From NCBI GenBank assembly GCA_002381125.1, contig DFUT01000010.1, positions 4,050-68,049 on the forward strand: DNA of 64,000 nucleotides, in the 5' to 3' direction. The translations under genes and the position numbers were made by a program. This DNA comes from Bacteroidales bacterium UBA4179 (lineage in GTDB: Bacteria; Bacteroidota; Bacteroidia; Bacteroidales; Dysgonomonadaceae). The notes under the pieces are model-generated. The model was not told where the DNA came from. It ran no database searches and saw nothing but the letters and a program-made list of their open reading frames with translations. Positions 61,700 to 64,000 of the stretch are shown piece after piece (positions within the stretch are counted from its first letter, which is position 1; the number at the start of each line of letters is the position of its first letter).

Positions 61700-62394
61700 T
61701 CTTCTACGGTTTCTCCTTTCCTATAGTAATACACCACTCCATATTCGCGATTTCTTTCAAGACGTTTGTTCAAGGGCAAGTCTTTATTTTTTCTTTCTAC
61801 TTGTTCCCAAATATCGAAAATAACCTTATCTACTTTTTCTCTTGCTTCCGTTACCTGATTTTGCAGGCGCAGAGTGGCCTTTTGATGAATTTTCTGAGTT
61901 TGATACCCTTCTTCGAAAAGCGAAAACATTACTTTGACCTTCGCAATGGTCGGGTTAAAGATCGGGACACCCCCTTCTGCTATACGAGACTCTTCACCTT
62001 TAATTATTTTTTCGCCCCACTCGAGGAGACGTTCATTCGAAGAAAAATCGGGAACAATCATATTCTGATTTTCCAAACCGTATAATTCCAAGTATTCGGT
62101 CTTTATTTCGGAACGAATAACACACATGTATAACACTTGAACGAAATGCGAAAGATACATGCGCGCATTTTTCGCTTTTTGTTGAAACAATATATTTGCT
62201 TTTACCTGTGTATCGAAGGCTTGCTGATACTGATTGTATATACGTTCAAACCGCGAAAGCACATTTTTGGCCTCCTGAAGCGTTTTCATTTCGATCGCCA
62301 CTTCCAGGAAATCCGTATTCAAACATTTTTCGATAGCCGTTTTTAACGCACGTATGCGTGCAATATCGGTATTGGGTAATCTGCGATAAGGCAT
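61696..62394 (-). CDS. Conserved hypothetical protein, largely helical
   Basis: A 232-residue soluble protein with no signal peptide and a largely alpha-helical, charged composition; the C-terminal third (KIHQKATLRLQNQVTEAREK) suggests a coiled coil. I do not recognise a functional domain. It overlaps tatD by 4 bp and lies 67 bp after the polyprenyl synthase gene, an order I recall in other Bacteroidales, so it is likely a true gene. Confidence 0.8.
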   Translation of the reverse strand: MPYRRLPNTDIARIRALKTAIEKCLNTDFLEVAIEMKTLQEAKNVLSRFERIYNQYQQAFDTQVKANILFQQKAKNARMYLSHFVQVLYMCVIRSEIKTEYLELYGLENQNMIVPDFSSNERLLEWGEKIIKGEESRIAEGGVPIFNPTIAKVKVMFSLFEEGYQTQKIHQKATLRLQNQVTEAREKVDKVIFDIWEQVERKNKDLPLNKRLERNREYGVVYYYRKGETVEE

Positions 62395-62461
62395 TTATCA
62401 ATTCATTATTATAGACTATTTTTGAAATATTCTTTCGTTAAATGCACCTTACAATTATATA

Positions 62462-63439
62462 TTATTTTTTTCGCTGCATCAAATCTTCTGTCAAAAGCAA
62501 CAATTCTTCTTTGCGTTGATCCGCAATAGATAGTTTTGAAAAACAATCCAATGCCGAAAGATAATATTTTTCTATGAGATTTTCAGAAAGGGATTTCAAA
62601 TTTAATTCATTGTAAATATTTTTAACGGCATTTATTTTAGATGAAGGATCAAAATCTACTGCGTTGAGCCATTTGTCGAGTTCTTTTCGTTGTGCTGCAT
62701 CGGAATTCTCAAGCGCTTTTATCAACAGAAAAGTTTTTTTATTGCAAACGATATCGCCTCCTATTTTTTTTCCAAATGTTTTGGCATCACCGTATACATC
62801 CAGCAAATCATCTTTAAGTTGAAAAGCCATTCCTATATTAATCCCAAACCGATACAAAAGGTCGGAATCGTTTGCCGATGCCTTTCCCATTATTGCGCCT
62901 ATTTTTAAAGAACATGCAATCAGAACCGCAGTTTTTAGTCGAATCATTTCCATATATTCTGCTTCCGTCACATCCATTCTTTTTTCGAAATCCATATCAT
63001 ACTGCTGGCCCTGACAAACCTCCATGGCAGTTTTAGAGAAAACAGACAAAACTTCGGGCAATACATTTATAGGAACATTGGCAATATACATATAAGCTTG
63101 TATCAACATGGCGTCTCCCGATAAAATAGCGGCATTATTCCCCCAAATCTTGTGTACCGTAGGATTTCCGCGACGCATATCGGCCCTATCCATCAAATCA
63201 TCATGCAATAAGGTGAAATTGTGAAAAATTTCTATGCCGATTGCAGGAGGAATAGATAAATCGATACCGTCACTAAAAAGATTTGTCGCCATAAGTGTTA
63301 AGATAGGGCGCAATTTTTTCCCCCCACCGGATAAAACATATCGAATGGGATCATATAAATTTTGAGGTGACAAATTCCATTGTATTTCGTCTATGGCATT
63401 ATTGATTTTCTTTTCCAGGTCGCTTCTCGTATAGATCAT
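62462..63439 (-). CDS. Polyprenyl (farnesyl/geranylgeranyl-type) diphosphate synthase
   Basis: I take the ATG at 63439 (325 residues); the only longer start is TTG within the upstream hairpin. First Asp-rich motif LLHDDLMDRADMRRG, second AFQLKDDLLDVYGD, and SGGGKKLRPILTLM at the N terminus are those of trans-isoprenyl synthases. Length fits the geranylgeranyl or octaprenyl class better than short FPP synthases, and the product chain length is not certain. It supplies quinone tails or other isoprenoids. Confidence 0.94.
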   Translation of the reverse strand: MIYTRSDLEKKINNAIDEIQWNLSPQNLYDPIRYVLSGGGKKLRPILTLMATNLFSDGIDLSIPPAIGIEIFHNFTLLHDDLMDRADMRRGNPTVHKIWGNNAAILSGDAMLIQAYMYIANVPINVLPEVLSVFSKTAMEVCQGQQYDMDFEKRMDVTEAEYMEMIRLKTAVLIACSLKIGAIMGKASANDSDLLYRFGINIGMAFQLKDDLLDVYGDAKTFGKKIGGDIVCNKKTFLLIKALENSDAAQRKELDKWLNAVDFDPSSKINAVKNIYNELNLKSLSENLIEKYYLSALDCFSKLSIADQRKEELLLLTEDLMQRKK

Positions 63440-63462
63440 TTTATTCACGGGATAAAATTGCA

Positions 63463-63498
63463 ATAAAAGCTGCTTTCGCGAATAAAAGCAGCTTTTAT
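63463..63498. terminator. Hairpin terminator between tonB and polyprenyl synthase gene
   Basis: A perfect 14-bp inverted repeat: ATAAAAGCTGCTTT (63463-63476) with 63485-63498, around 8 bases, ending in a T-rich run on the minus strand. It is 23 bp beyond the tonB stop. Confidence 0.8.
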
Positions 63499-63520
63499 CG
63501 ATTCAATCGATTTTTTTTTT

Positions 63521-64000
63521 TTATTGTTGCAAGCGGAATACGATAGGTAACGTAAAACGTACCCGCACAGGTTTGCCTCGTTGTTTACCGGGTTTCCATT
63601 TCGGCATAGACTGAATCACGCGTACCGCCTCTCTGTCAAGCGAGGGATCCACTCCACGTACCACCTGAACATCGGTAATGCTCCCATCTCGTTCTACCAC
63701 AAAGGAGCAAATCACACGTCCTTCAATACCATTTTCCTGGGCTATCACCGGATATCTGATGTTTTCGCTCAAGTATTTCATCAGAGCGGATTGACCACCC
63801 GGAAATTCGGGCATCTCTTCCACCACTACAAAAATTTCTTCCGTAGCTTCTTCTTTGGGTTTTGGAGGAGGAGGAGGAACAAAAGTTTGAATTTGAGCCC
63901 TACTCTGATCATCCTCTATGTTGATTTGTATACGTGTTTCAACTTTTTCTTCCACTACCTCAAGAATCTCAGGCGCTTCGGGTTCGGGTGGAGGTGGGGG
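63521..64000 (-). CDS. tonB: Energy transducer TonB, C-terminal part (5' truncated by window)
   Basis: The frame is open to the window edge, so the N-terminal membrane anchor is not visible; 159 codons remain. Two proline-rich stretches (PPPPPEPEAPEI at the edge and TFVPPPPPKPK) form the periplasm-spanning linker. The TonB C-terminal domain follows: FPGGQSALMKYLSENIRYPVIA, GRVICSFVVERDGSITDVQVV and MPKWKPGKQRGKPVRVRFTLPI in two parts. It passes motor energy from ExbB/ExbD to outer-membrane receptors such as SusC-type transporters. A terminator lies just downstream. Confidence 0.95.
   Translation of the reverse strand, partial: PPPPPEPEAPEILEVVEEKVETRIQINIEDDQSRAQIQTFVPPPPPKPKEEATEEIFVVVEEMPEFPGGQSALMKYLSENIRYPVIAQENGIEGRVICSFVVERDGSITDVQVVRGVDPSLDREAVRVIQSMPKWKPGKQRGKPVRVRFTLPIVFRLQQ

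Overview
The window is a chromosomal segment of a member of the Bacteroidota, most likely order Bacteroidales; a Dysgonomonadaceae, Parabacteroides or Porphyromonadaceae relative fits best, but the family is a guess from gene content. Support comes from the hybrid two-component (HTCS) regulator tail, type III glutamine synthetase, a RENBP-type NanE, DUF4861 and DUF5606 proteins, an exbB-exbD-exbD TonB-energising cluster, and many promoters of the Bacteroidota type (TTTG about 20 bases before TAnnTTTG). Composition is AT-rich and even. I see no phage, insertion sequence, CRISPR array or defence system.

Layout. 1-4.4 kb: end of a uronate-catabolism locus (HTCS regulator, DUF4861, UxaC, UxaE). 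4.4-11.5 kb: membrane/Nudix-like protein, LipA, then divergent DPP-IV and M3 peptidases separated by an unusual repeat-structured intergenic region. 11.5-17.3 kb: RRM protein, TsaB, CDGSH protein, a gene remnant, FolD-Ffh and a GHL10 hydrolase. 17.3-25.6 kb: Fur, PurA, YugP-like protease, threonine degradation (Kbl-Tdh), lactonase, DUF5606, CdsA, winged-helix protein. 25.6-32.5 kb: GalE, FemAB-like acyltransferase, a candidate small RNA, PlsC, KdsB, RelA-type synthetase. 32.8-41.4 kb: sialic-acid locus (NanE, esterases, sialidase, mutarotase remnant, GH20, NanT, NanL). 41.5-49.3 kb: RimP-NusA-IF2, OmpH-like chaperone, MurI, CvpA, Psd. 49.4-64 kb: GSIII, ManC, tRNA-Leu, GcvT, PepT, SRP RNA, an LPS kinase, an anaerobic sulfatase-maturating enzyme, the ExbB/ExbD cluster, tRNA-Ser, TatD, polyprenyl synthase and the 3' part of TonB.

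How it works together. Sialidase releases sialic acid, esterases remove O-acetyl groups, NanT imports it, NanL splits it to ManNAc and pyruvate, and NanE converts ManNAc to GlcNAc. The ExbB/ExbD cluster and TonB would power outer-membrane uptake of glycans. Protein SRP (ffh, 13 to 15 kb) and SRP RNA (55.5 kb) are both here.

I did not find a clearly new multi-gene system. The items that most deserve a second look are non-coding or concern decay: three of eight sialic-acid genes look damaged; a 32-bp promoter-region sequence is repeated in opposite orientation in front of two divergent peptidase genes, with 11-bp-period purine-rich arrays between the copies; a short promoter-terminator unit at 28 kb looks like a small RNA; an intrinsic-terminator-like hairpin sits in the rimP-nusA-infB leader; and nested inverted repeats lie at 13.1 kb.
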